A stretch of DNA of 64,000 nucleotides from UBA1845 sp002338715 (GTDB lineage: Bacteria; Planctomycetota; Phycisphaerae; UBA1845): assembly GCA_035344155.1 (NCBI GenBank), contig DAORAL010000004.1, positions 62,001 to 126,000 of the forward strand, read 5' to 3'. The notes under the pieces were generated by a model. The model did no database searches. It was not told the origin of the DNA and saw nothing but the letters and a program-made list of their open reading frames with translations. This document shows, in pieces, positions 45,249-52,540 of the stretch (position 1 is the first letter of the stretch; each line of letters begins with the position of its first letter). Both the position numbers and the translations under genes were made by a program.

Positions 45249-46133
45249 ATGATCCAGTCGATGACAGGTTTTGGCGAGGCGACTGTCGTTCGGGACGGTA
45301 TTGGCTTTTCGGTTGAAATCCGCAGCCTCAACAATCGCTATTTCAAGGCCTCCATCAAGTTGCCCGACCGCTTTCAGTTTATGGAAGCCGACGTCGAGAA
45401 GCTGCTGCGAATCCACCTTTCCCGTGGAAGCGTTTCATTCATGTTGCGGGTTCGCGGCAAGAATGCAGCCGCCGCTTTCGAAATCAATCGCGACGCGCTT
45501 GAGAGTTACCTGGATCAGATCCGCGAAGCCAAATTGCCCGAAGGGGTGACAGCCACGGTCGATCTCGCGTCGTTGCTGACGCTTCCGGGGGTTTGCGAAA
45601 CGCCCGAGTTGGATGAAGAACTTCGCGAGCAGGAATGGGCGCTGGTCGAGTCGCTGGGCAAGCAGGCGATGGCGATGCTCGTCGAGATGCGCGGGGTTGA
45701 AGGCAAAGCCCTTCGCGACGACCTGATGACCAATTGCAGCGAGATTCGCAAGTTGGCTGGCGAAATCGCACAGCAGGCGCCGAAGGTCATCGAAGAGTAC
45801 CACACCAAATTGCAGGACCGCGTGTCGCATCTTTTGCGGACGGCAAAGTTGGAGGTGGACAAGGAATCGCTGCTTCGTGAAGTGGCGGTGTATGCCGATC
45901 GGTGCGACATCAGCGAGGAGACGTCGCGCCTCGAGTCGCATTTGAAGCAGTTTACGGAACTGTGCGACAATGGTGGTGCGGTCGGGCGAAAGCTCGACTT
46001 CTTGGCGCAGGAGATGCTCCGCGAAACCAACACCATCGGCAGCAAGAGCAACAATGCCACGATCGCAAGGGACGTGGTCGAGATCAAGAGTCGAATCGAT
46101 CGATTGAAGGAGCAGATTCAGAATGTTGAGTAG
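45249..46133 (+). CDS. yicC: YicC-family endoribonuclease
   Basis: Protein of 294 residues with the YicC N-terminal signature MIQSMTGFGEA, the central SLNNRYFKASIKLP and the C-terminal FLAQEMLRETNTIGSK, all near-invariant in the family. The start is ATG 45249, where that signature begins. YicC acts on RNA (reported endoribonuclease and RNA-decay partner) and is nearly always encoded next to gmk. It overlaps gmk by 11 bases, implying coupled translation. The length is standard. No odd features. Confidence 0.96.
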   Translation: MIQSMTGFGEATVVRDGIGFSVEIRSLNNRYFKASIKLPDRFQFMEADVEKLLRIHLSRGSVSFMLRVRGKNAAAAFEINRDALESYLDQIREAKLPEGVTATVDLASLLTLPGVCETPELDEELREQEWALVESLGKQAMAMLVEMRGVEGKALRDDLMTNCSEIRKLAGEIAQQAPKVIEEYHTKLQDRVSHLLRTAKLEVDKESLLREVAVYADRCDISEETSRLESHLKQFTELCDNGGAVGRKLDFLAQEMLRETNTIGSKSNNATIARDVVEIKSRIDRLKEQIQNVE

Positions 46134-46722
46134 TTCCCAGTCGGATCAAAAAGCTGCGACTGGTCAGGGGAATCTGGTTGTCATCAGCGGACCGTCAGGC
46201 ACCGGCAAAACGTCGATCTGCAATCTGCTGTTGGAACGATTGCCCAACGCGGTCTGGAGTGTGTCAGCCACCACGCGTCCGCTTCGCGGTGGGGAGGCTG
46301 AAGGATCCAGCTACGAATACATCGCGCCCGACGACTTCGAGCGCCGCCGTGCGAATGGCGAGTTTCTCGAGTCGGCTGAGTATTGCGGGCATTGGTATGG
46401 CACGCCCGTGGCACCGGTGAAGCGCTGGATCGATGACGGCAAGATCGTCATCACCGAAATCGACGTGCAGGGCGGAGTTCAAATCGCCAAGCACATGCCA
46501 AATTCGTGCCGGATTTTTGTGTTGCCGCCCGATTTCGAATCGTTGAAAGCCCGGTTGGAAGGACGCAAGACCGAGTCGGCGGATATCATGGCCCGGCGTT
46601 TGCAAAAAGCCGACGGTGAGATCGCGATTGCGAGAGATTCGGGTTGCTATCAGCACTTTGTAACCAACGATGTGCTCGATGATACGGTGGATGAGATCAT
46701 CGGCATTATTACCAAGAGTTAG
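46123..46722 (+). CDS. gmk: Guanylate kinase
   Basis: Enzyme of 199 residues that phosphorylates GMP to GDP. It has the P-loop GPSGTGKTS at residues 23-31, the GMP-binding SVSATTRPLRGGE, GHWYGTP and the lid segment LEGRKTES. A short N-terminal leader of ~15 residues precedes the P-loop strand; the ATG at 46123 overlaps yicC by 11 bases. It lies in the yicC-gmk-rpoZ-coaBC order typical of many bacteria. A REP-like BIME follows immediately downstream of the stop codon. Confidence 0.97.
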   Translation: MLSSSQSDQKAATGQGNLVVISGPSGTGKTSICNLLLERLPNAVWSVSATTRPLRGGEAEGSSYEYIAPDDFERRRANGEFLESAEYCGHWYGTPVAPVKRWIDDGKIVITEIDVQGGVQIAKHMPNSCRIFVLPPDFESLKARLEGRKTESADIMARRLQKADGEIAIARDSGCYQHFVTNDVLDDTVDEIIGIITKS

Positions 46723-46726
46723 GCGC

Positions 46727-46792
46727 GTAGGGTGGGCCATGCCCACCGCCGTTTGAGCGGGTTAGCGATGTGGTGGGCACGGCCCACCCTAC
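46727..46792. repeat. REP-like element pair, GGTGGGCC(A/G)TGCCCACC family
   Basis: GTAG plus GGTGGGCCATGCCCACC (46727-46747) and an inverted copy GGTGGGCACGGCCCACC plus CTAC (46772-46792), with one base difference. The architecture is the same as at 42071 but the hairpin sequence differs. It sits between gmk and rpoZ. Confidence 0.8.
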
Positions 46793-46834
46793 GGCAGAGA
46801 GCGCGAAAAAGAAGCTTTTGTTGAGGATCAAGAG

Positions 46835-47062
46835 ATGATTGAAGGACTAAAGAGTGACGAGTTGATTGCGAAGGTTGGCGGGCGGTTTCGATTGACCGCG
46901 TTGATCCAGCGTCGCCTGGTGGAGTTGCTGCAAGGCGCCCGCCCGATGGTCGAGACCAAGGGCCTGACCGACATCGAAGTCGTCGTCAAGGAAATTAACG
47001 AAGGCAAGATCGACGTCAAGGAATATGTCCCTGACTCAGAGGAAACGGATGACGGCGCATAG
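46835..47062 (+). CDS. rpoZ: RNA polymerase omega subunit
   Basis: Protein of 75 residues starting at ATG 46835 after AAGAG. The conserved N-terminal part SDELIAKVGGRFRLTALIQRRLVELLQGARP matches the omega fold, with VVKEINEGKI near the C-terminus. Omega promotes assembly of the polymerase beta-prime subunit. The C-terminal acidic tail is short. It overlaps the downstream coaC gene by 14 bases and follows a REP pair by about 40 bases. The assignment is secure from sequence and the standard gene order. Confidence 0.93.
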   Translation: MIEGLKSDELIAKVGGRFRLTALIQRRLVELLQGARPMVETKGLTDIEVVVKEINEGKIDVKEYVPDSEETDDGA

Positions 47063-47669
47063 CCCAACTCCGAACGAGCAAACCTCGGATGCTGTTCGCT
47101 CTGACCTGGACGGTTATGAAATCGTCGTGGGGATCTGCGGCGGCATCGCTGTTTATAAAGTCTGCTCGGTTGTTTCCGAACTGGTTCAGCGCGGAGCCGG
47201 TGTGACCTGTGTGATGACCAGGTCGGCGACGAAGTTTGTCCGCCCGCTGACGTTTGAAGCGCTCACCGGCAGGGCCGTGCTTACAAGTCTCTGGAAACCG
47301 CAGCACTCCTACGATCCCCAACACATCAAACTGACCGACGCGGCTGACCTGTTCGTGGTCGCGCCCGCTACGGCCAACATCATCGCCAAGACTGCCAACG
47401 GAATCGCCGACGATTTGCTTTCGACGCTTTTGACGTCGGTGAATTGCCCGGTGTTGCTGGCCCCTGCGATGAACGACCGCATGTGGGCGAACCCGGCAGT
47501 GACAGCCAACGTCGCGCGGGTGAAGGAATTCGGGTATCACCTGGTCGGACCGGGCGAAGGTTGGCTGGCCTGCCGATCGATCGGCAAGGGGCGCCTCGAA
47601 GAACCGCCCACGATCGTCGGGGCGATCGTTGATTTGCTTCCCAACCAGAAGAAATCAGAATCCAGGTAG
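47049..47669 (+). CDS. coaC: Phosphopantothenoylcysteine decarboxylase (CoaC part)
   Basis: Flavoprotein of 206 residues that decarboxylates phosphopantothenoylcysteine in coenzyme A synthesis. Landmarks: GICGGIAVYKVCSVV near the N-terminus, PATANIIAKTANGIADDLLST, and PAMNDRMWANPA with the expected Asn/Met region. The chosen start ATG 47049 has CAGAGGAAACGG upstream; ATG 47025 is possible. The protein lacks the CoaB domain that is usually fused; that domain is encoded as a separate gene 138 bases downstream, with a palindromic element between them. Confidence 0.93.
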   Translation: MTAHSPTPNEQTSDAVRSDLDGYEIVVGICGGIAVYKVCSVVSELVQRGAGVTCVMTRSATKFVRPLTFEALTGRAVLTSLWKPQHSYDPQHIKLTDAADLFVVAPATANIIAKTANGIADDLLSTLLTSVNCPVLLAPAMNDRMWANPAVTANVARVKEFGYHLVGPGEGWLACRSIGKGRLEEPPTIVGAIVDLLPNQKKSESR

Positions 47670-47697
47670 TAGACGTGCAACGGTAGGGGGCGAAGTT

Positions 47698-47770
47698 GTG
47701 CCACCGCTCTGTGAGCAGTGCCGAGCCGTTGGAGTCGACTTGAATAACACTGCTCACAGAGCAGTGGCAC
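47698..47770. repeat. Palindromic element between coaC and coaB (third REP-like family)
   Basis: GTGCCACCGCTCTGTGAGCAGTG (given as arms 47698-47720 and 47748-47770) forms an inverted repeat with 22 of 23 matching bases. The inner part of the right arm, CTGCTC-ACA-GAGCAG, is itself a hairpin. A GTAG lies just upstream at 47683-47686. Confidence 0.7.
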
Positions 47771-47807
47771 GTGACTGCTTCATTGATCTGTCAGTCGGAG
47801 AACACGA

Positions 47808-48434
47808 TTGCGAATTCTGGTCACTGCCGGTCCAACGCGCGAGCACTTCGACCCCGTCCGGTTTATTAGTAATGGTTCGACTGGCCAAATGGGCTACGCG
47901 ATCGCTGCGGCGGCTGCCCAACGCGGTCATGAAGTGGTGCTGATCACCGGCCCGACGCAAATCACACCGCCGCAGGTCGACTTAATCCGGGTCACGTCGG
48001 CGCAGCAGATGTATCACGAAGCCACCACGCATTTCGACGGTTGCGATGCCGCGATCATGGCCGCAGCCGTCACCGACTGGCGACCCAAAGTACGCCACGC
48101 CAGCAAACCGCCCAAAACCGAAAGCGAACTCACCGTCGAACTCGAACCGACGCCCGACATCTGCGCCGCACTGGGGAAGGTGAAGGGCGATCGCATCGTC
48201 ATCGGGTTCGCGCTGCAGGATGTGGACGCACACAACAAAGCCGAAGAGAAGATGCGGGCCAAGAATTGTAACGCGATTGTGATGAACCGCATCGAGGCGA
48301 TGCAAAGCGCGTCTTCAACGATCGAAATCAAGGTCGAAGGCCAACCATGGCGTGAATCGATCACACTCGACAAGACGCAAAGCAGCCGTGTGATCGTGGA
48401 ACTGGTTGAGGAATTGACCGTACGCAACGCTTGA
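47808..48434 (+). CDS. coaB: Phosphopantothenate-cysteine ligase (CoaB part)
   Basis: Protein of 208 residues that joins phosphopantothenate and cysteine in coenzyme A synthesis. It starts at TTG 47808 (MRILVTAGPTREHFDPVRFISNGSTGQMG), preceded by GTCGGAGAAC. The ISNGSTGQMGYAIA motif, AAAVTDWRP and the IGFALQ segment are diagnostic. The usual bifunctional CoaBC is here split into two genes. A TTG start and a palindrome upstream suggest that the split site is recent or tolerated. No other gene separates the two, so both probably belong to the same transcript. Confidence 0.92.
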   Translation: MRILVTAGPTREHFDPVRFISNGSTGQMGYAIAAAAAQRGHEVVLITGPTQITPPQVDLIRVTSAQQMYHEATTHFDGCDAAIMAAAVTDWRPKVRHASKPPKTESELTVELEPTPDICAALGKVKGDRIVIGFALQDVDAHNKAEEKMRAKNCNAIVMNRIEAMQSASSTIEIKVEGQPWRESITLDKTQSSRVIVELVEELTVRNA

Positions 48435-48487
48435 CGAATGCGGCGATCAGCGGTCTACGATTCGTGGCACTTGCCGTACCGTTGCAA

Positions 48488-48515
48488 TTGACACACTGCC
48501 AAGGTGCGCTATACT
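48488..48515 (+). promoter_or_regulatory. Strong sigma-70-type promoter upstream of the GT4 gene
   Basis: TTGACA (48488-48493), 16-base spacer, TATACT (48510-48515). Transcription would begin near 48522, giving a leader of about 65 bases before ATG 48588. Confidence 0.7.
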
Positions 48516-48587
48516 CAAACCCTGTTTCGCCCATGTACGCTCCTTGATTTTCACTTTGCGCGATATCGCGCGTCTGGCACATTGACC

Positions 48588-50171
48588 ATGAAGTCCGTGC
48601 GCCCCTCATCCAACTCAACGAATTCAAATTCGCCAAGCGTGCGTTCGCGCAAGAACGATGACGGCGCAGCGAAGGAACGCAGTCGCATTCTCATGCTGGG
48701 CTGGGCGTTTCCTGCGCATTTGACGGGTGGCGTCGGGACGGCGTGTCAGGGACTTTGCCGGGCGCTGGGGCAGTTGGGCGTCGGCATTGACTTCATCATG
48801 TCCGGTCCCGGTGAAGCGTCGGCTGACGATGCGGTGCCCGAAGGAGTGGATGCGGTCGCGCTCGCGGGCAAGCCCGATTCGGTTGACAAAGAAACGCACG
48901 CGCCGAAATACGGTCGGTTGGCCGACAGTTGGGACGCTGCACTCGAGCATGCCAGAAAGAGCGACGAACCAATGGCATCATCGTTCGTTGCTTCGTCCGT
49001 TCATCCGCACATGGAGTTCATTCGCATCAACGTCGGACTCCAGCCGTACCAAAGGCCCGGCGAGTCGGCAGAAGGAGGCGTTGCAGGGACGCAAGTCGGC
49101 GCGGGAACGCAAGCCGGCGCAGTGCCCGGGCACGCAGGTGCTGCATCCCATGAAGGACAAACGCCATCCGCTACCGCGCCGACAGCCGAAGAACGGCGCA
49201 GGGATCTGTTTGCCGAAGTCGATTGCTACACCCATCAGGCGATCCAAGCCGCGGCTGGTCGTGAGTTCGCGTGCGTCCATGCACACGATTGGATGACATT
49301 TCAAGCCGGGATGGCCATCGCCGAAGCATCGGGCAAGCCGTTCATCGCCCACGTGCACTCCACGGAATACGAACGCACCGTTCATCAAATCGACGAGCGC
49401 ATCTTTGAAATCGAGCGACAGGCATTAATGAAAGCCGATGCGGTGATCGCGGTGAGTCACATGGCCCGCGAAGTGCTGATCCGTCGATACTACATCGATG
49501 AGTCGAAGATCACCGTCATCTACAACGCGGTGGATTGCAACGATTCAAACCCCGCGATGCGACCAGCCAACATCGTCCGCGATGAAAAGATCGTTCTCTT
49601 CATGGGACGGATGACGCTGCAGAAGGGCCCGGAGTATTTTCTCGCGGCTGCCCGCAAGGTGCTCGCGGTGATTCGAAACGTGCGCTTCATCATGGCCGGC
49701 ACCGGTGAACTACTCGAAAAAACGATGGCGTTGGCCGACCAGTTGGGCATCGCCGATCGCGTGCTCTTTCCGGGATTCCTTCGCGGTGACGAAGTGGAGC
49801 GGGCGTTTCGGTCGGCGGATCTTTACGTGATGCCGAGCGTGTCGGACCCGTTCGGGATCGCGGCGCTGGAGGCCGCGAGTTTCGATGTGCCCGTGTTGGT
49901 GTCGAGGCAGTCGGGCGTTTCAGAAGTGATGCGCCACGTGCTCAAAGCCGACTTCTGGGACATCGACGATATGGCCGACAAGATCGCAGCCGTCCTGCGA
50001 CATCCACCGCTGCAAGCCGCGCTGCGCAAGCACGGTGGTTTTGAAGTGCGCAACCTCAGGTGGTCGAACGCCGCCCGGCAGGTTGTTGATGTTTATCAAT
50101 CCATGTTAAGTCGGCAGACCATGTCAAGTCGGGAAGCGGCGACAAAGAGACAGGCGGGAAACAGTGCCTGA
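48588..50171 (+). CDS. GT4-type glycosyltransferase (glycogen-synthase-like)
   Basis: Protein of 527 residues from ATG 48588. The N-terminal Rossmann part contains ILMLGWAFPAHLTGGVGTACQGL, the C-terminal one GRMTLQKGPEYFLAAARKV, LFPGFLRGDEVERAF and the Glu-rich DPFGIAALEAASFDVPVLVSRQSGVSEV motif of retaining GT-B enzymes. It resembles starch/glycogen synthase-like enzymes using a nucleotide sugar. Odd: a low-complexity insert near residues 160-190 (GTQVGAGTQAGAVPGHAG). The stop overlaps the GH57 gene start by 8 bases, and such GT plus GH57 pairs are known in alpha-glucan metabolism. Confidence 0.9.
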   Translation: MKSVRPSSNSTNSNSPSVRSRKNDDGAAKERSRILMLGWAFPAHLTGGVGTACQGLCRALGQLGVGIDFIMSGPGEASADDAVPEGVDAVALAGKPDSVDKETHAPKYGRLADSWDAALEHARKSDEPMASSFVASSVHPHMEFIRINVGLQPYQRPGESAEGGVAGTQVGAGTQAGAVPGHAGAASHEGQTPSATAPTAEERRRDLFAEVDCYTHQAIQAAAGREFACVHAHDWMTFQAGMAIAEASGKPFIAHVHSTEYERTVHQIDERIFEIERQALMKADAVIAVSHMAREVLIRRYYIDESKITVIYNAVDCNDSNPAMRPANIVRDEKIVLFMGRMTLQKGPEYFLAAARKVLAVIRNVRFIMAGTGELLEKTMALADQLGIADRVLFPGFLRGDEVERAFRSADLYVMPSVSDPFGIAALEAASFDVPVLVSRQSGVSEVMRHVLKADFWDIDDMADKIAAVLRHPPLQAALRKHGGFEVRNLRWSNAARQVVDVYQSMLSRQTMSSREAATKRQAGNSA

Positions 50172-51438
50172 TATGCAGACAGCAGAACGATCCGGGCATG
50201 AAGGCCAGCCGGGTGCTCTCACCAAAGGAGCGGTCGTTCTTTCGCTGCACGCCCACATTCCCCGCGTCCTTGGGCGCTACCGACTGATCGATCAACAATC
50301 GGATTACTTCGATTCATACCGAACGCGCGATTTGTGCCAGCGATACGCCGCCGAGTGCGTCATCCCGACGAACCGAATTCTGACTTCGGCTGTCCATCGT
50401 CTTGAGGGGCAGTTTCGCCTGTCGGTGAGTGTTTCGGGAATCGCGTTGGATTTGTTTGAACGCCACGCCCCCGACGCGATTGCATCGTTTGTGCAGTTGG
50501 TCGAAACCGGTTGCGTGGAACTGCTTGGCACGCCGTATCATCAATCGCTGGCATTCGCATATTCCATTCAGGGCTTTGCCGAAGAGGTGAACCGCCAACG
50601 TGATCGCTTGGAAGGATTGTTCGGTCAGAAGCCGCGCGTGTTTCGCAATACCGAATTGATCTGCGGCGAACAGGTGGCCAACACGATCGCCCATTTGGGA
50701 TTCAATGGTATTCTCTGCGACGCGCCGCGGGAGGCGCTGGCCGGTCGCAGTGGTCACCGTGTTTATGCGTGTGGTCACTCCGCGCTACCGGTCCTGATGC
50801 GCGACCCAGAGCTGACGGCGCAGGTCACCGACGCGTTCTTGGGTACACCGGACGGTGTGGGGCCAATGGTCGCACCGCAGTTCGCCGAACGAATCACCGA
50901 GGTAGCACACGACGGCGCTGCGGGATTGTTCCTCGATTACGACGTGTTTGGCCGGCGCTTTGTGACAGAAAGTGGCATCTTCGATTTCTTGCGGCACCTT
51001 CCGGATCAGGTCGTCAACCGACAGGGGGCGGTGTTCAAAACGCCATCGGACGTCATGGCGGCCTGTGGACCGATGGAAGAGCTTCATCTGGGGCGACACG
51101 TTTCCCCCTGCGAGTGGGGTGGGACCCTTTCCCCTTGGTTGGGAGGGTCGATGCAATCGCACGCTGCCCATCAATTGTACGCGCTCGAGGCATCGGCGGC
51201 TGCGATGGGGGAGGGGCCTTTGCGCGAAGCCTGGCGATGTTTGCAGGGAGCGGAGTATTTCCTGTCGATGAGCATGCTCGATCGGGCGGCAGATCAAACG
51301 CGCCACCTGATCCCACACCTCGATGGCCCGTATCACGCGTATATCGTATTCATGAATATCGTAGACGATGTGACCAGGCGGCTTGAGGGTGCACGAGGCA
51401 ACCTGGATATGGTTCAAAACCAAGTGTCCGCCGACTGA
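50164..51438 (+). CDS. Glycoside hydrolase family 57 protein (alpha-amylase/4-alpha-glucanotransferase-like)
   Basis: Protein of 424 residues starting at GTG 50164. The family motifs are visible: LSLHAHIPRV near the N-terminus, GTPYHQSLAF, FRNTELICGE with the likely nucleophile Glu 164, and FLDYDVFGRRFVTESGIFDFL with the likely acid/base Asp 258. The full family catalytic core is present at the usual length. It probably remodels an alpha-glucan made by the co-encoded glycosyltransferase. The exact activity (hydrolysis, transfer or branching) cannot be told. It overlaps the previous gene by 8 bases and ends before a 1.1-kb non-coding stretch. Confidence 0.92.
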   Translation: MPDMQTAERSGHEGQPGALTKGAVVLSLHAHIPRVLGRYRLIDQQSDYFDSYRTRDLCQRYAAECVIPTNRILTSAVHRLEGQFRLSVSVSGIALDLFERHAPDAIASFVQLVETGCVELLGTPYHQSLAFAYSIQGFAEEVNRQRDRLEGLFGQKPRVFRNTELICGEQVANTIAHLGFNGILCDAPREALAGRSGHRVYACGHSALPVLMRDPELTAQVTDAFLGTPDGVGPMVAPQFAERITEVAHDGAAGLFLDYDVFGRRFVTESGIFDFLRHLPDQVVNRQGAVFKTPSDVMAACGPMEELHLGRHVSPCEWGGTLSPWLGGSMQSHAAHQLYALEASAAAMGEGPLREAWRCLQGAEYFLSMSMLDRAADQTRHLIPHLDGPYHAYIVFMNIVDDVTRRLEGARGNLDMVQNQVSAD

Positions 51439-52540
51439 ACCGGGTAAAATTCAACTCTCCCGGTCTGAACCGAACTGTAACGGTTCAGAAACTGGCAGGA
51501 CGATCAAATATATTCGCAACCGGGCCAATCGACCGAAATGTTGTTTCAATAGCGTCATCCTGAAGGAGCCTGCACACATCGACACGAGCAGGCCTGATAT
51601 CAGGGGAACCATGCAAACAGGTGGTTTCGGGGTTCTAGGTAATTTGAATATCAGCATTGAGAGATGCGGTTTGAAGACTGGGGTTATGGCCCCAGAATGC
51701 GATGTATGCGGTGGATCGTCCCCAAATCGATTGCAAATTCGGCTGAAATGAAGCCAATCGCGTTGCATGCGGGAGTCAGAGCGAGGTTATTGTTCGATTT
51801 CAGGCTTGCTGCAACGGGTGAATTATTCAAGGTGATCGATCGATCGCGTCGATACGGGCATAACATTTTGTCCTTTTTTTGAGGGACAGAAGGATCGGCG
51901 GGAGTGGCGTGTTTACTGAGGTAATTTGGAATTTGGGTGTTGACTTGAATTCGGCAATACCTACAATTCGCCCGCGTTGGACGCAAATTGCGGTATTGTG
52001 CGGGCCGATCACTCCCGTATTTTATCGCTTTGAATTGCAAGGAGGCAGAAGCGTTTACGGCTGTTGTCATCACCAGTTAGCAAAATCCGGCACGCCGTGT
52101 TGAGATTCGCTGATGATTTGGGTGGACGGCAGCGACTATGTTTTGTGCGGTAAACGCTTAGGCATCCCCCGAATGTGCAGCAATCGCTTTTTTGCATCGG
52201 ACTCGCTTAAACCGATGGTTCCGTTGGCGCGTGGTCGCGGTTTTCGGCGAGTTTTAGATAAGCGTGCTGGATCTAACAATCAGATGGGTCAAAACAGGTT
52301 TGCTGGGATCAATCGACGAAAGAAGTCTGACCGCAGTTGAGTCCATGGAGCGTTAAGCTTCAAAGACGACGCTCGATCAGGCGGACCGAGATCGGTTGGT
52401 GTGGAGAAGACATAGGCGAGACAGGGCGCGCCCGCTTGTAGGCTGGTGCGTGAAGTACGGTTTTTTTGAGAACTGAATCCGCGTACCAGGGTACACAAGG
52501 ATCAAGAACAAATAACTCTTTTGCTGGAGGTTTCTGACTG
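51439..52540. other. 1.1-kb interval with strong promoter and long leader
   Basis: The first half shows nothing certain. A near-consensus promoter at 51940-51967 points toward the downstream surface-protein gene, so the last ~570 bases would be its untranslated leader or a separate small RNA. In the leader, AAGCGTTTAC (52049-52058) complements GTAAACGCTT (52150-52159), which may form a long-range stem. Confidence 0.45.
51940..51967 (+). promoter_or_regulatory. Strong sigma-70-type promoter for the surface-protein gene
   Basis: TTGACT (51940-51945), 16-base spacer, TACAAT (51962-51967). It would start transcription near 51974, about 570 bases before ATG 52541. Confidence 0.65.

Noticed and set aside
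52466..52497. TTGAGA and TACACA close to the candidate S-layer gene as a second promoter
   Set aside because: Spacing is about 20 bases; the promoter at 51940 fits far better.
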